Shown: positions 29,320 through 37,406 of the stretch, piece after piece | Numbering within the stretch: position 1 is the stretch's first letter | Layout of the letters: each line of letters begins with the position of its first letter | Source of the DNA: Rhizocola hellebori | Lineage (GTDB): Bacteria; Actinomycetota; Actinomycetes; Mycobacteriales; Micromonosporaceae | Length of the DNA stretch: 64,000 bases | NCBI RefSeq assembly: GCF_016862955.1 | Contig: NZ_BONY01000046.1 | Coordinates: forward strand, 1-64,000 | Reading direction: 5' to 3' | The notes under the pieces: model-generated | Told to the model about the DNA's origin: nothing | Database searches by the model: none | The model's input: only the letters and a program-made list of their open reading frames with translations | Position numbers and translations under genes: made by a program

Positions 29320-30177
29320 GTGACTGAAACCCTCAAATTCGCCCTATACGGTCTGCATCGCGGCAGCAGTGTCGATCCGCAGATCATGGCAAGGCGCGCC
29401 CGCGCGGCGGAGGCGGCGGGCTTCGAGGCGCTTTGGGTGGGCGATCATATTGCGCTTCCCTTCGACGCCCCGGATCCGGCCGACGAACCGCGGCTGGAGA
29501 CGATCGTCGCGTTGACCTATCTGGCCGCGGTGACCAGCCGGGTGCGCCTGGGCGCGGCGGTGCTGGTGCTTCCGCAGCGCCAGCCGGTGCTGCTGGCCAA
29601 GCAGATCGCGTCGCTGGACGTGCTCGCGGGGGGCCGGTTGACCGTGGGGATCGGCGTCGGGTACGTGGAGCAGGAGCTGAGCGCGCTGGGCGTGCCCATG
29701 GCCGGCCGCGGTGAACGCGCGGACGAGTACCTCGAGGCCATGCGCGTCCTGTGGGACGAGCCGCCACCCGTCTTCGATGGCAGCCAGGTCAGCTTCGCCG
29801 GCATCCTGCAGCGGCCCCGGCCGGTGCAGCGGCCACATCCGCCGATCGTGGTCGGCGGCGAGTCCCCGGCCGCGTACCGGCGCGCGGTGCGCAGCGGCAA
29901 CGGCTGGTACGGGTGGGAGCTAGATCTTGACAAGACGGCCGAGGCGATCTCGCGATTGAGCGCGGCCGCCGAGCGCTACGGCCGGCCGGAGAATCTAGGC
30001 CCGCTCGAAATCACGATCACTCCCCCGGGCATGGTCGACGTGGCGACCGCTCGCCGCTATGCCGAGCTCGGCGTGCACCGGCTCGCCTTCCAGCCGCCCA
30101 CCATGGCGGGCAACGCCATCGACGAGCTGATCTCCGAAGTGGGCGAAACCCTTGTGGGCAAAGTAGATCCATATTAG
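29320..30177 (+). CDS. LLM-class (F420-dependent) oxidoreductase
   Basis: 285 aa luciferase-like monooxygenase-family protein. Family features: FALYGLHRGSSVDP at the N-terminus, AEAAGFEALWVGDHIALP, VRLGAAVLVLPQRQP, LDVLAGGRLTVGIGVGY and RPHPPIVVGGESPAA. In mycothiol actinomycetes most such short LLM proteins use coenzyme F420, although FMN cannot be excluded. The substrate is unknown. GTG 29320 is the start. It lies just upstream of the RiPP-like cluster but is separated from it by a 285-bp AT-rich gap, so membership in the cluster is doubtful. Confidence 0.85.
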   Translation: MTETLKFALYGLHRGSSVDPQIMARRARAAEAAGFEALWVGDHIALPFDAPDPADEPRLETIVALTYLAAVTSRVRLGAAVLVLPQRQPVLLAKQIASLDVLAGGRLTVGIGVGYVEQELSALGVPMAGRGERADEYLEAMRVLWDEPPPVFDGSQVSFAGILQRPRPVQRPHPPIVVGGESPAAYRRAVRSGNGWYGWELDLDKTAEAISRLSAAAERYGRPENLGPLEITITPPGMVDVATARRYAELGVHRLAFQPPTMAGNAIDELISEVGETLVGKVDPY

Positions 30178-30462
30178 ATTGATCTGTGTGATTAGAATCA
30201 CATTGACTACTTTAAGTTTTCGAATCTCTCGTACACAGCGATCTCCATCTATTCATGCAGAAACGCTAGGTTACCTTCATCTATGACGATGATGTTACAC
30301 AACGGACATAATCCACTAGCCCTCCAGTGATTCTCCAAGGTGGCTCTAGGTAATCGGCCGATATATTCACGTCCTTGACGGTCTGGGAACGCCAAGACAA
30401 GTATTTCCAACGGCTGGCCAATAACCTGTCGCTGCTCTTGGGGGAGAGGAGGTTGAACGGAA
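30178..30462 (+). promoter_or_regulatory. AT-rich upstream region of the RiPP-like cluster
   Basis: 285 bp without a credible gene and visibly poorer in G+C than the flanks, so the likely promoter region of the cluster. TTGACT at 30203-30208 and TTGACG at 30375-30380 fit a -35 element, but neither has a convincing -10. It ends with GAGAGGAGG (30444-30452), a very strong ribosome binding site 10 nt before the peptide ATG. Confidence 0.5.
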
Positions 30463-30573
30463 ATGGCTGAGACCCTGTTGGAGACCACCTCTGAGGAGGT
30501 CGTCGAAACCCTCGACGTGGTTGAGGAGACGTCTGCTTACGACGTCATGCTGCTCCAGTCAAGCGCCTACTGA
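30463..30573 (+). CDS. Putative RiPP precursor peptide (36 aa)
   Basis: ATG 30463 to TGA 30573, behind the strongest Shine-Dalgarno sequence of the region. The first ~22 residues are acidic, Glu/Thr/Val-rich and free of Cys, Trp and Gly, like a RiPP leader. The C-terminal part TSAYDVMLLQSSAY is the likely core; it contains the repeat [T/S]SAY twice, ten residues apart, and ends in Tyr. A hairpin follows, then two SagB-type dehydrogenase genes and a peptidase gene in the same direction. There is no Cys, so azole formation could use only Ser/Thr, and no cyclodehydratase is present. The precursor role is inferred from size, composition and position. Confidence 0.65.
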   Translation: MAETLLETTSEEVVETLDVVEETSAYDVMLLQSSAY

Positions 30574-30600
30574 GTAGTGGTCGCGTAGTAACAACAGCAT

Positions 30601-30638
30601 CATGGCGTGGCCGATGCCTTCCATCCATCCACGCCATG
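30601..30638 (+). terminator. Hairpin between precursor and modification genes (attenuator candidate)
   Basis: CATGGCGTGG (30601-30610) pairs perfectly with CCACGCCATG (30629-30638) around an 18-nt loop; one wobble and one A-T pair extend it. Its place, 27 nt after the peptide stop and 42 nt before the first enzyme start, is where RiPP operons often carry a partial terminator that keeps precursor mRNA in excess. Confidence 0.5.
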
Positions 30639-30680
30639 GTGCGCCCTCAAGGCCCAGGAATCCTTTCTGGAGGAGCAGTC

Positions 30681-31799
30681 ATGGTCGTCAGGCTCAATCC
30701 CGCCGTGCGCCTCATTCCGCCCTCGGAGGTGATCGGTGACCACTGGATGGCGGAGAACCTCCTGGAACGAAAGCGCTACAAGGTTTCCCGGCGGACAGCC
30801 GCCACCCTGGCGGCCGCCTGCCGCCCACAGGATCCGGAAATGCTGGCCAAGCGGCTGGCGGAAGTGGACACCAGCGGCGAATCGGTGTGGGTGTGGGAAA
30901 AGCTGATCGCGTCGCTGTGTGAACGCGGGCTTATCGTTGACGCCGCAACAATCGACGACGATCCGCAACTCGCCTGGTTCGTCAATCTGAGAAAGAGCTG
31001 GAGCCGATTCGGCTGGCACGAGGCAGCCGAATACCACGCGCTCTCCTTCGACTATCCGTGCATGGACTACTCCGAGGCGGCGGCCTTCCTGGCGGATCAG
31101 GCGCGCATGCGCGGTTACCAGGCCGATGAGCCGGACACAGATCGGTTCAAGCTTGAGTACCTGGATCGGCCGGGTGTTTCGCTTCCCGAACCGGAGACCG
31201 ACATTCCGACGATGAGCGCCCGCACCGCCTGGGCCGACCATCCCGAGCCCGCCGTTGTCGACTTCGAGTCACTGTCCAAAGTGGTCTCATTGTCGTTCGG
31301 CGCGATCGGCGCGATCATCCCCAGAACCGACTCGGCACCGTTGCTCCGCCGCAGCAGCCCGTCCGGAGGCGGGCGCAACCCCTCCGAGGGCTATGTCATC
31401 GTGCGCGACGTACCCGGCCTCGAACCGGGTTGGTACCACATCACCATGAGGCCGTTCAGCCTGCGCCGCCTCGACGGGCCGCAGACCGACGAGCAGAGCC
31501 TCATGCGCCTGTTCCCGGAGACCCTCGAGCGGTTCCCCTTCCCCATCAAGGCCCTGGTCGTCATCACGAGCATGTTCGAGCGCAACATGTACCGCTACCG
31601 CGAACCGCGGACCTTCCGGACCGTGCACATGGATGCCGGCCACATCGCCAGCTCCATGCGGATCTCGGCACGCTCGCTGGGCCTGGTCGGCGGCATCTTC
31701 TACTGCGACATCGCCACCGCAATCGAGCAAGCGCTGGGCCTCGACGGGATGGCTGAGGGGTACATGCTCACGGTGGCCCTCGCCGACGGTATCGCCTGA
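30681..31799 (+). CDS. SagB-type flavin dehydrogenase 1
   Basis: 372 aa. Residues ~1-130 are an alpha/beta winged-helix-like region (IPPSEVIGDHWMAENLLERK, KLIASLCERGLIVD), where SagB-family enzymes carry a peptide-binding domain. The C-terminal ~200 residues are a nitroreductase-like FMN fold: APLLRRSSPSGGGRNPSEGY, PGWYHITM, ERNMYRYREPRTFRTVHMDAGH and SLGLVGGIFYCD. Relatives oxidise peptide backbones, for example azolines to azoles. No YcaO partner is present, so the bond oxidised is unknown. ATG 30681 is preceded by GGAGGAG; the frame is open upstream to 30636, but that lies in the hairpin region. Confidence 0.82.
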   Translation: MVVRLNPAVRLIPPSEVIGDHWMAENLLERKRYKVSRRTAATLAAACRPQDPEMLAKRLAEVDTSGESVWVWEKLIASLCERGLIVDAATIDDDPQLAWFVNLRKSWSRFGWHEAAEYHALSFDYPCMDYSEAAAFLADQARMRGYQADEPDTDRFKLEYLDRPGVSLPEPETDIPTMSARTAWADHPEPAVVDFESLSKVVSLSFGAIGAIIPRTDSAPLLRRSSPSGGGRNPSEGYVIVRDVPGLEPGWYHITMRPFSLRRLDGPQTDEQSLMRLFPETLERFPFPIKALVVITSMFERNMYRYREPRTFRTVHMDAGHIASSMRISARSLGLVGGIFYCDIATAIEQALGLDGMAEGYMLTVALADGIA

Positions 31800-31818
31800 G
31801 CGCGGAAAGGGTTACACA

Positions 31819-32916
31819 ATGTCTTCGGCTGGACATGACGAAGCCCCATGGCCGGTGGGCATGCGGGTGCGCCCGGCGGTCGATCCGGCCTCGCCGGACG
31901 TCGAGGTCGCCGACACCGTTACCGGAAAACGGTTCCGGTGGGCGCCTGAGTCGCTGGCGCGCTTCATCCTCGACGGCGGGGTGTCCCGGCGCGATCTCGC
32001 CGGGGACGGCGACTCGTGGCAGAAGGTGTTCAACGCCAACACGCGAACCCATTTGGTGCCTGGCTGGCGGCACTGGCAGGATCGCGGATGGCACCCCTCC
32101 GACCAGTACTACGCCGCGTCGCGGCGGTGGGACTTTGTCGACGCCACCGACATCGACGGCGCTATCCGCACCGATGCCGTGCGCCGGTATCTGAGCACCG
32201 ATGGCCCGCCCGCGGAGGAGGCGAAGCCCACCGGGCCGCGCATCCCGCTCGGACAGCCGAAGGAACCGGGCGACATGCAAGTCTCACAGCTACTGGTCAC
32301 CCGGCGCAGCGGGCGCGCCTACCTGCCCAAGCCGGTGCCGTTGGAGCGGCTTTCCGGTCTGCTCTGGTATGCCCTGGCGGAGGTGCGCAAGCGGCGCGAG
32401 GCCACCAGTGCCGACGAGCCTATGTCCTATTTGGACAGTTATGGATCTGCGTGGGACTTCTACCTATGCGTGTACAACGTGGACGGGCTCGAGGCGGGCG
32501 TCTACCGGTACGAGATACTCACCCACGAGCTGATCGGCATCCGCCCGGGCGACCATCGAGACGCGATGATCGATGCCTTGCAGGGCATGCACTCCCCCGC
32601 CACCGCCGCGTGGACCCTGGGATTTGTGGCCGACTTTCCCCGGTACCAGTGGAGGTATAGGCATGAGCATGGCCTGCGCCGGCTCTACCTCGAATCGGGC
32701 ATCCTGGCGCAGGAGGTCATCATCCTGGGCATGTCCTACGGCCTGAGCACGCTGGTCACCCCTGCCCAGAAGGATCGGCCATATCTGGACCTGCACAGGC
32801 TTTCCGAGTCGCGCTACTCACCGGTCTACACCCTGACCATGGGCTTTTCGCGCGGCTCGTCCGGGGTGGACTTCGCCGACGAGTCCCGTGACCGCACGCA
32901 CACGGGGCTGTCATGA
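31819..32916 (+). CDS. SagB-type flavin dehydrogenase 2
   Basis: 365 aa, a second, diverged nitroreductase-fold dehydrogenase. Residues ~1-130 are an N-terminal region unlike that of dehydrogenase 1. The FMN fold starts at QLLVTRRSGRAYLPKPVPL and continues with LSGLLWYAL, AWDFYLCVYNVDGLEAGVYR, RRLYLESGILAQEVIILGMS and a C-terminal TLTMGF. Having two different SagB relatives suggests two oxidations or a heteromeric enzyme. ATG 31819 follows GAAAGG; the frame upstream overlaps dehydrogenase 1 and is noncoding. The stop overlaps the peptidase start (ATGA), so translation is coupled. Confidence 0.83.
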   Translation: MSSAGHDEAPWPVGMRVRPAVDPASPDVEVADTVTGKRFRWAPESLARFILDGGVSRRDLAGDGDSWQKVFNANTRTHLVPGWRHWQDRGWHPSDQYYAASRRWDFVDATDIDGAIRTDAVRRYLSTDGPPAEEAKPTGPRIPLGQPKEPGDMQVSQLLVTRRSGRAYLPKPVPLERLSGLLWYALAEVRKRREATSADEPMSYLDSYGSAWDFYLCVYNVDGLEAGVYRYEILTHELIGIRPGDHRDAMIDALQGMHSPATAAWTLGFVADFPRYQWRYRHEHGLRRLYLESGILAQEVIILGMSYGLSTLVTPAQKDRPYLDLHRLSESRYSPVYTLTMGFSRGSSGVDFADESRDRTHTGLS

Positions 32917-34736
32917 GCCTGCTTCTTCGGCGCGCGCTACTGGCGCAGGAACGCAACACCTTTCCGCGCCTGTCACCGGACGGTCAGCGGATCGTCTTCA
33001 TCCGCACCGACGACGCCGGGCAGGAGCTGTGGCTGCGTGCGAACGACGGAAGCGAACACCAGCTCGCGGCGCATCACGGCGAGATGATCACGGATCTGCG
33101 CTGGACCGCCGACGGTAGCGTGCTGCTCTACCGATGCACCGAACGCGGGCGGGAGAGCTGGCGGCTGACCGGGATGAGGATGGGCAGCCTGGAACGGATT
33201 CGCCTGCCCGCTTCCGGGCCGGTCGCGGAGTATTGGCTGGCGCACCACGATTCCGCCGTGGTCGTCTACACCAGCCGTGGCGACCTGATCCGCGCCGACC
33301 TCGCCGATCGCGACGCGCAGCCGGTCGTGATCGCCAAGAATCCCGGCTATCACCGATGGCTGGTGGACGGCCAGGCCCGGCCGCGCGGCGGCACCCGCCT
33401 CACCGAGGACGGGTCGGCCCACGTGTTGCTCGGCGACGACCTCGACTCCGCCCGAAGCGTGCTCAAGCTGGAGGTGGAGGAGGTCATCGACCTGTCCATC
33501 CAGGGGTTCAGCCGTGACGGGGAAAGGCTTTTCCTGCTCACCAGCTACGGTGCCGCCACGCGGCGGCTGATCGCGATCGACTCGTCAAGCGCGGCTGTGC
33601 ACACCGTTTACGAGCACGCTCAGCTCGACATCGAAAGCTATCCGATCGCGGGCGAGGGGGTCTGGTTCGATCCCCGGACAGGCGAGCCGGACGTGTGCAC
33701 GGTGATGGATCAGCGGTTGCACTACCACGCGCTCTCCCCGGAAATGGCCACGGCCGTGCGGCCGCTGGCGGCGACCCCGCACGACTCGGCTGTGATCATC
33801 GATCGCAGCGCCGATGACCGTACCTGGCTCATCGTCTATGTACGAGACAACGGCCCGATCTCCTACCACGCCTTCGATCCGGCGAGCGGCAAGTCGGAGC
33901 CGCTGTTCGACAATCGCCCGGATCTGGCCGGGCACCGCCTGCCGAAGCTCGAAGACTTTCACTACGTGGCCGGCGACGGCCGGCCGCTGAGCGGATACCT
34001 GATGCGCCCCTTGGACTGCGACGGCCCGCTGCCCACGGTGGTGATGGTCCACGGCGGCCCGGCCGGGCGCGACCTGTGGCGCTTCTATGCCGACGCGCAA
34101 TATCTGGCGTCGCTGGGCTACCTGTCGCTGCACATCAACTATCGCGGATCCCGCGGCTTCGGCATCGACTTTCGCCAATCGGGCAATGGCGAATGGGGCG
34201 GCCGGATGCAGGAGGATCTATACGATGCGGTGTCGGTCGCCATCAGCCGCGGGTTGGTCGATGGCGATCGGGTGGCCTTCCTGGGCGCCTCCTACGGCGG
34301 CTACGCGGCGCTGCTCGGGTCCACCGCCCGGCCGGACCTGGTCCGGTGCGCCATCGCCATCAGCGCGCCCTGCGACCTGGTGTCGTTTGTTCAGAAACCG
34401 CCACCGTATTGGCAGCCACTGTCCATTTTGCTCAGACGCCAGATCTCCCAGCTCAGTGACGGCCGCCAGCTCAACGACCAGGAGCTCGCGCGCAGGTCAC
34501 CTATCCACACGCTGTCCAAGTCCTCCTCGCCGATCCTGCTGGCGCACGGCATCCGCGATCCGCGGGTGCCCGAGGCCGAGGTGGACCGCTTTGTCGCCAA
34601 GGCTCAGGCCATGGGTGTTCCGGTCCGCTATCTGCGCTTCGCCGATGAGGGCCACCACGTGAAGTCCAATGCCAATCGGGCCGTTCTGTTCCGGGCCATC
34701 GAGGAGTTTCTGGAGGCACACCTTGCCATCCGCTAA
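32913..34736 (+). CDS. S9 (prolyl oligopeptidase-family) serine peptidase
   Basis: 607 aa. An N-terminal seven-bladed propeller (FPRLSPDGQRIVFIRTDD, RWTADGSVLLYR) is followed from ~360 by the alpha/beta-hydrolase domain with MVHGGPAGRDLWRF. The catalytic triad is visible: Ser460 in GASYGGYA, Asp549 in GIRDPRVPE, and His581/582 in DEGHHV. There is no signal peptide, so cytoplasmic. S9 enzymes cut short peptides, which suits leader removal or trimming of the 36-residue precursor before export. It is coupled to the dehydrogenase gene upstream by ATGA overlap, and its own 3' end overlaps the start of the TPR protein gene. Confidence 0.88.
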   Translation: MSLLLRRALLAQERNTFPRLSPDGQRIVFIRTDDAGQELWLRANDGSEHQLAAHHGEMITDLRWTADGSVLLYRCTERGRESWRLTGMRMGSLERIRLPASGPVAEYWLAHHDSAVVVYTSRGDLIRADLADRDAQPVVIAKNPGYHRWLVDGQARPRGGTRLTEDGSAHVLLGDDLDSARSVLKLEVEEVIDLSIQGFSRDGERLFLLTSYGAATRRLIAIDSSSAAVHTVYEHAQLDIESYPIAGEGVWFDPRTGEPDVCTVMDQRLHYHALSPEMATAVRPLAATPHDSAVIIDRSADDRTWLIVYVRDNGPISYHAFDPASGKSEPLFDNRPDLAGHRLPKLEDFHYVAGDGRPLSGYLMRPLDCDGPLPTVVMVHGGPAGRDLWRFYADAQYLASLGYLSLHINYRGSRGFGIDFRQSGNGEWGGRMQEDLYDAVSVAISRGLVDGDRVAFLGASYGGYAALLGSTARPDLVRCAIAISAPCDLVSFVQKPPPYWQPLSILLRRQISQLSDGRQLNDQELARRSPIHTLSKSSSPILLAHGIRDPRVPEAEVDRFVAKAQAMGVPVRYLRFADEGHHVKSNANRAVLFRAIEEFLEAHLAIR

Positions 34737-35973
34737 GTTGCAGCTAATGCGGCGCTACACGCGCAACGATCCGCGCGGCATCTTCCCAAAGGTGACCGGC
34801 CTTCCCGGCATCGAACACAACCGGATGGCGATCTTCTGGCGCCCGATCATCGACATGACCGACAGCGAGGTCGCGCCGATGCGGTTGCGTATGGTGCAAC
34901 CGGTTTCGGCCTGGCTGGCCGAGCCGGAGGAGGAGCGCTGGTCGTGGTTTGCCATGATCGGGGTGGCCGGCCTGCGCTCTCAGGCGTTGCGTCATGCGGG
35001 CTTGACCCAGTACGACTGCCGCGAACCGACCGGCCTGGCCGAAGAGTTCCGCACCCCACAGTGGAACAGGCTGCTGGACGCGATCGCCCGCTTCGATCAG
35101 CTTCCCTACTCTGCTCGGTCGCTGGTGGTCTTCCAATTGGCCCAGCTGTCCTACTGCGAGTACGTCTTCAAGATCGCTGGCGTGGTGCAACCCAATGGTG
35201 ATCCGGCGCACGACCGCTACGCCTACGAGGTGGGCCGCGTCCACGCCCGGTTCCCGGGCCACGCCGCCAAGGCGCTGCCGGTCTTCGAAAAGCTGGCCAC
35301 CATCGGCAAGGATCCGCTCATCGCGCTGGCCTCCTGCGCGCAGGGGATCGGGCACACCATCCGCAGCAACACCGAAATCGAGCTGGCGCAACGCTTTGAC
35401 GGCTACGGGCAGCAGATCCTGCTCGGGCTGCCCGACACCTGGCACGCCTGGCTGGTGCGCAGCCGCTTCCATCGGGCGGTCGCCCTGTTGCGCCTCGCCG
35501 AGAAGCAGTTCGAGCAGATGCGACACGAGCTCGATCTGGCGCTCGAATTCAGCGAGAAGCTCTTTCCCGGTACAGAGGAAGGAACCACCGACAAGACGGT
35601 GGCTTTGGAAAACAAGCGCATTTTGACCGAGTCACAAATCAAGTCGGTATCCCGGGCGCGGGGCAAGGAGTCGGCGGAACAGGTCCGCAAGCTGTGTGAG
35701 CGGCTGGATCGGCTGGACCCGTATTGCATCGAGGCCCGTCTGGTGGTGGCCGACGGCTACGCCGCCATCGGCGACTACGAGGAAGCGGCGTTGCGCTACA
35801 CGCGCGCGGGCGACCTTGGCACCGTGTCCGGTGCCGTGGGATGGTTCCGCGCCGGTCAGGTCTACGACTTTCTCGGCGACCGCGCCAGCGCCCTCAACGC
35901 GATGGGCCGCTGCCTTGAGCTCGATGCTTCGGCCATCGAGGCAGCGCAATATCTTGAATCTGTCCGGTACTAG
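34723..35973 (+). CDS. Cluster TPR protein A (family of unknown function)
   Basis: 416 aa, paralogous to the gene at 38406. The N-terminal ~110 residues hold the most conserved block: YTRNDPRGIFP, EHNRMAIFWRPIIDMTDSE and GLRSQALRHAGLTQYDC. The rest is helical, with tetratricopeptide-like repeats near the C-terminus (GYAAIGDYEEAALRYTRAGD, YDFLGDRASALNAMGRCLEL). I do not recognise the family. TTG 34723 is preferred over ATG 34747: GGAGG lies 6 nt upstream, and the added residues (..KLQ..) align with the start of the paralog (..ELQ..). It overlaps the peptidase gene by 14 nt. It may be a scaffold or modification enzyme for the peptide. Confidence 0.72.
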   Translation: MPSAKLQLMRRYTRNDPRGIFPKVTGLPGIEHNRMAIFWRPIIDMTDSEVAPMRLRMVQPVSAWLAEPEEERWSWFAMIGVAGLRSQALRHAGLTQYDCREPTGLAEEFRTPQWNRLLDAIARFDQLPYSARSLVVFQLAQLSYCEYVFKIAGVVQPNGDPAHDRYAYEVGRVHARFPGHAAKALPVFEKLATIGKDPLIALASCAQGIGHTIRSNTEIELAQRFDGYGQQILLGLPDTWHAWLVRSRFHRAVALLRLAEKQFEQMRHELDLALEFSEKLFPGTEEGTTDKTVALENKRILTESQIKSVSRARGKESAEQVRKLCERLDRLDPYCIEARLVVADGYAAIGDYEEAALRYTRAGDLGTVSGAVGWFRAGQVYDFLGDRASALNAMGRCLELDASAIEAAQYLESVRY

Positions 35974-35981
35974 GGGGAAAG

Positions 35982-37406
35982 ATGACCGAGCAAACCCGGG
36001 CGCCAAGCCGCCAGATCGCGGCATTGGGGCTGCCGATGCTGGTGGGCGCGCTGTCCGCGTCGCTGGCCGGGGTGGTCGACACCGCCATGATGGGCCGCTT
36101 CGGCGCACCTGAATTGGCTTCGGTGGCGGCATCGTCGGCCGTGTTCGACATCTTCAGCGGCATCGTCCTGGCTTCGGTGACGGGCCATCAGATTATGGCC
36201 GCGCGTTTCGCCGGCCGTGAGGACCCGGCCGGGATCCTGCGTTCGCTTCGCACCACCGCCTGGTTCTCCGGCGGGATCGCGGTCGTGCTTACCTTCGGCT
36301 GTCTTTTCGCCGGTGGCTGGCTCACCGGGCTGGTCGCGGGCGGCGATCCGCAACTACGCGAAATAGGGGCGGACTATCTGGCGGCTCGGGCGCCGACCCT
36401 GCTGCTGTTGGCGGCTTTCGTCATGATGACCGCAATCTTCAACGCCTACAAGAAGCCGAAGTACGGAATGTGGGCGGGCATAGTCATCAACGCCCTGAAC
36501 ATCCTGCTCGACTATCTGCTCATCTATGGCCCGGGGCCGTTTCCGCGTCTGGGCGCGGCCGGAAACGGCTTGGCCACCACCCTTTCCTGGGCGGTGGGCG
36601 TGGGCTGCCTGCTGGTGGCCACCCGCCATTTCGGTCTGCTCCAGCTGCTTCGCACCCCCGCTTCCCGGATCCCCATCGATTTCGTTACCTCGATTCCGAA
36701 GCTGGGCTGGCCCGCCATCGTCTCCACTGGTCTGGACTATCTCAGCGTGGCCATCTTCTTCGCCATCATCGGTGGGCTCGGCGCCATTTCGCTGGCCGGT
36801 GGCAGGATCGCCTTCGAGGTGATGATTTTCCTCTTCGGCGTCGCCAGCGCGTTCGCCGCCGCGGCCCGCATCCTCATCGGACGCGCGGTGGGTGCGCAAC
36901 AGGTCGGCGAGGCAAAGGTGTTCTGGCGCAAGGGCCAGCTCACGCTGCTGGTTCCGGCCGCCATCCTGACCGCCTTCATAGCCGTCTTCCCCAGCCTGGT
37001 GGCGCGGGTGTTCACCGGCTTCCCCGAGACCGTTGACGCGGCCGCGGATGCGCTGCTCCTGGTCGCGCTGGCGCTGCCGCTGATGGCGTGGACGCTGGGC
37101 AACGTGAGCGTGCTGCGGGCGCTGGGTCACACCAACCTTGACATGTACGCCAATCTGGCCGCGGCCCTGCTGATCCAGCTGCCGGTCAGCTGGCTGCTGG
37201 CCGAGGTCGGAGGTTTGGGCCTGGGCGGCGCTTTCCTTGGCGTGCTTGGTTACTGGCTCGTCCGAGCCGCGATAACGGAGCTTCTCTCCCGCCGGTCGAT
37301 GCAGGCACTGGTACCACAAAATCTCGAAAGAACGGATAGCCAAAATGGAAGACTTTCCCATAGAGATACCGCCGATAGCGGCCAAGGCGCAGGCAATCGC
37401 CGATAG
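35982..37406 (+). CDS. MATE-family multidrug/oligosaccharide/peptide exporter
   Basis: 474 aa with twelve predicted membrane helices and the MATE signature layout in two halves: IAALGLPMLVGALSASLAGV, VDTAMMGRFG, GTP-less cytosolic loops, and a second half from IPKLGWPAIVSTGLDYLSVA. MATE proteins are cation-driven antiporters; here it most likely exports the mature product or gives self-protection. ATG 35982 follows GGGGGAAAG. The last ~25 residues (after SMQALVPQ) are hydrophilic and overlap the methyltransferase gene by 62 nt in another frame, so they are probably read-through tail. Confidence 0.88.
   Translation: MTEQTRAPSRQIAALGLPMLVGALSASLAGVVDTAMMGRFGAPELASVAASSAVFDIFSGIVLASVTGHQIMAARFAGREDPAGILRSLRTTAWFSGGIAVVLTFGCLFAGGWLTGLVAGGDPQLREIGADYLAARAPTLLLLAAFVMMTAIFNAYKKPKYGMWAGIVINALNILLDYLLIYGPGPFPRLGAAGNGLATTLSWAVGVGCLLVATRHFGLLQLLRTPASRIPIDFVTSIPKLGWPAIVSTGLDYLSVAIFFAIIGGLGAISLAGGRIAFEVMIFLFGVASAFAAAARILIGRAVGAQQVGEAKVFWRKGQLTLLVPAAILTAFIAVFPSLVARVFTGFPETVDAAADALLLVALALPLMAWTLGNVSVLRALGHTNLDMYANLAAALLIQLPVSWLLAEVGGLGLGGAFLGVLGYWLVRAAITELLSRRSMQALVPQNLERTDSQNGRLSHRDTADSGQGAGNRR

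Noticed and set aside
30249-30488. 79-aa minus-strand frame in the AT-rich gap, with a CPLC motif
   Set aside because: It overlaps the ribosome site and start of the peptide gene on the other strand, has no ribosome site of its own, and matches no family I recognise; at most a remnant.
30681-32916. Cluster as a standard azole-containing (TOMM) pathway
   Set aside because: No YcaO or E1-like gene lies in the window and the peptide has no Cys; only the dehydrogenases match.
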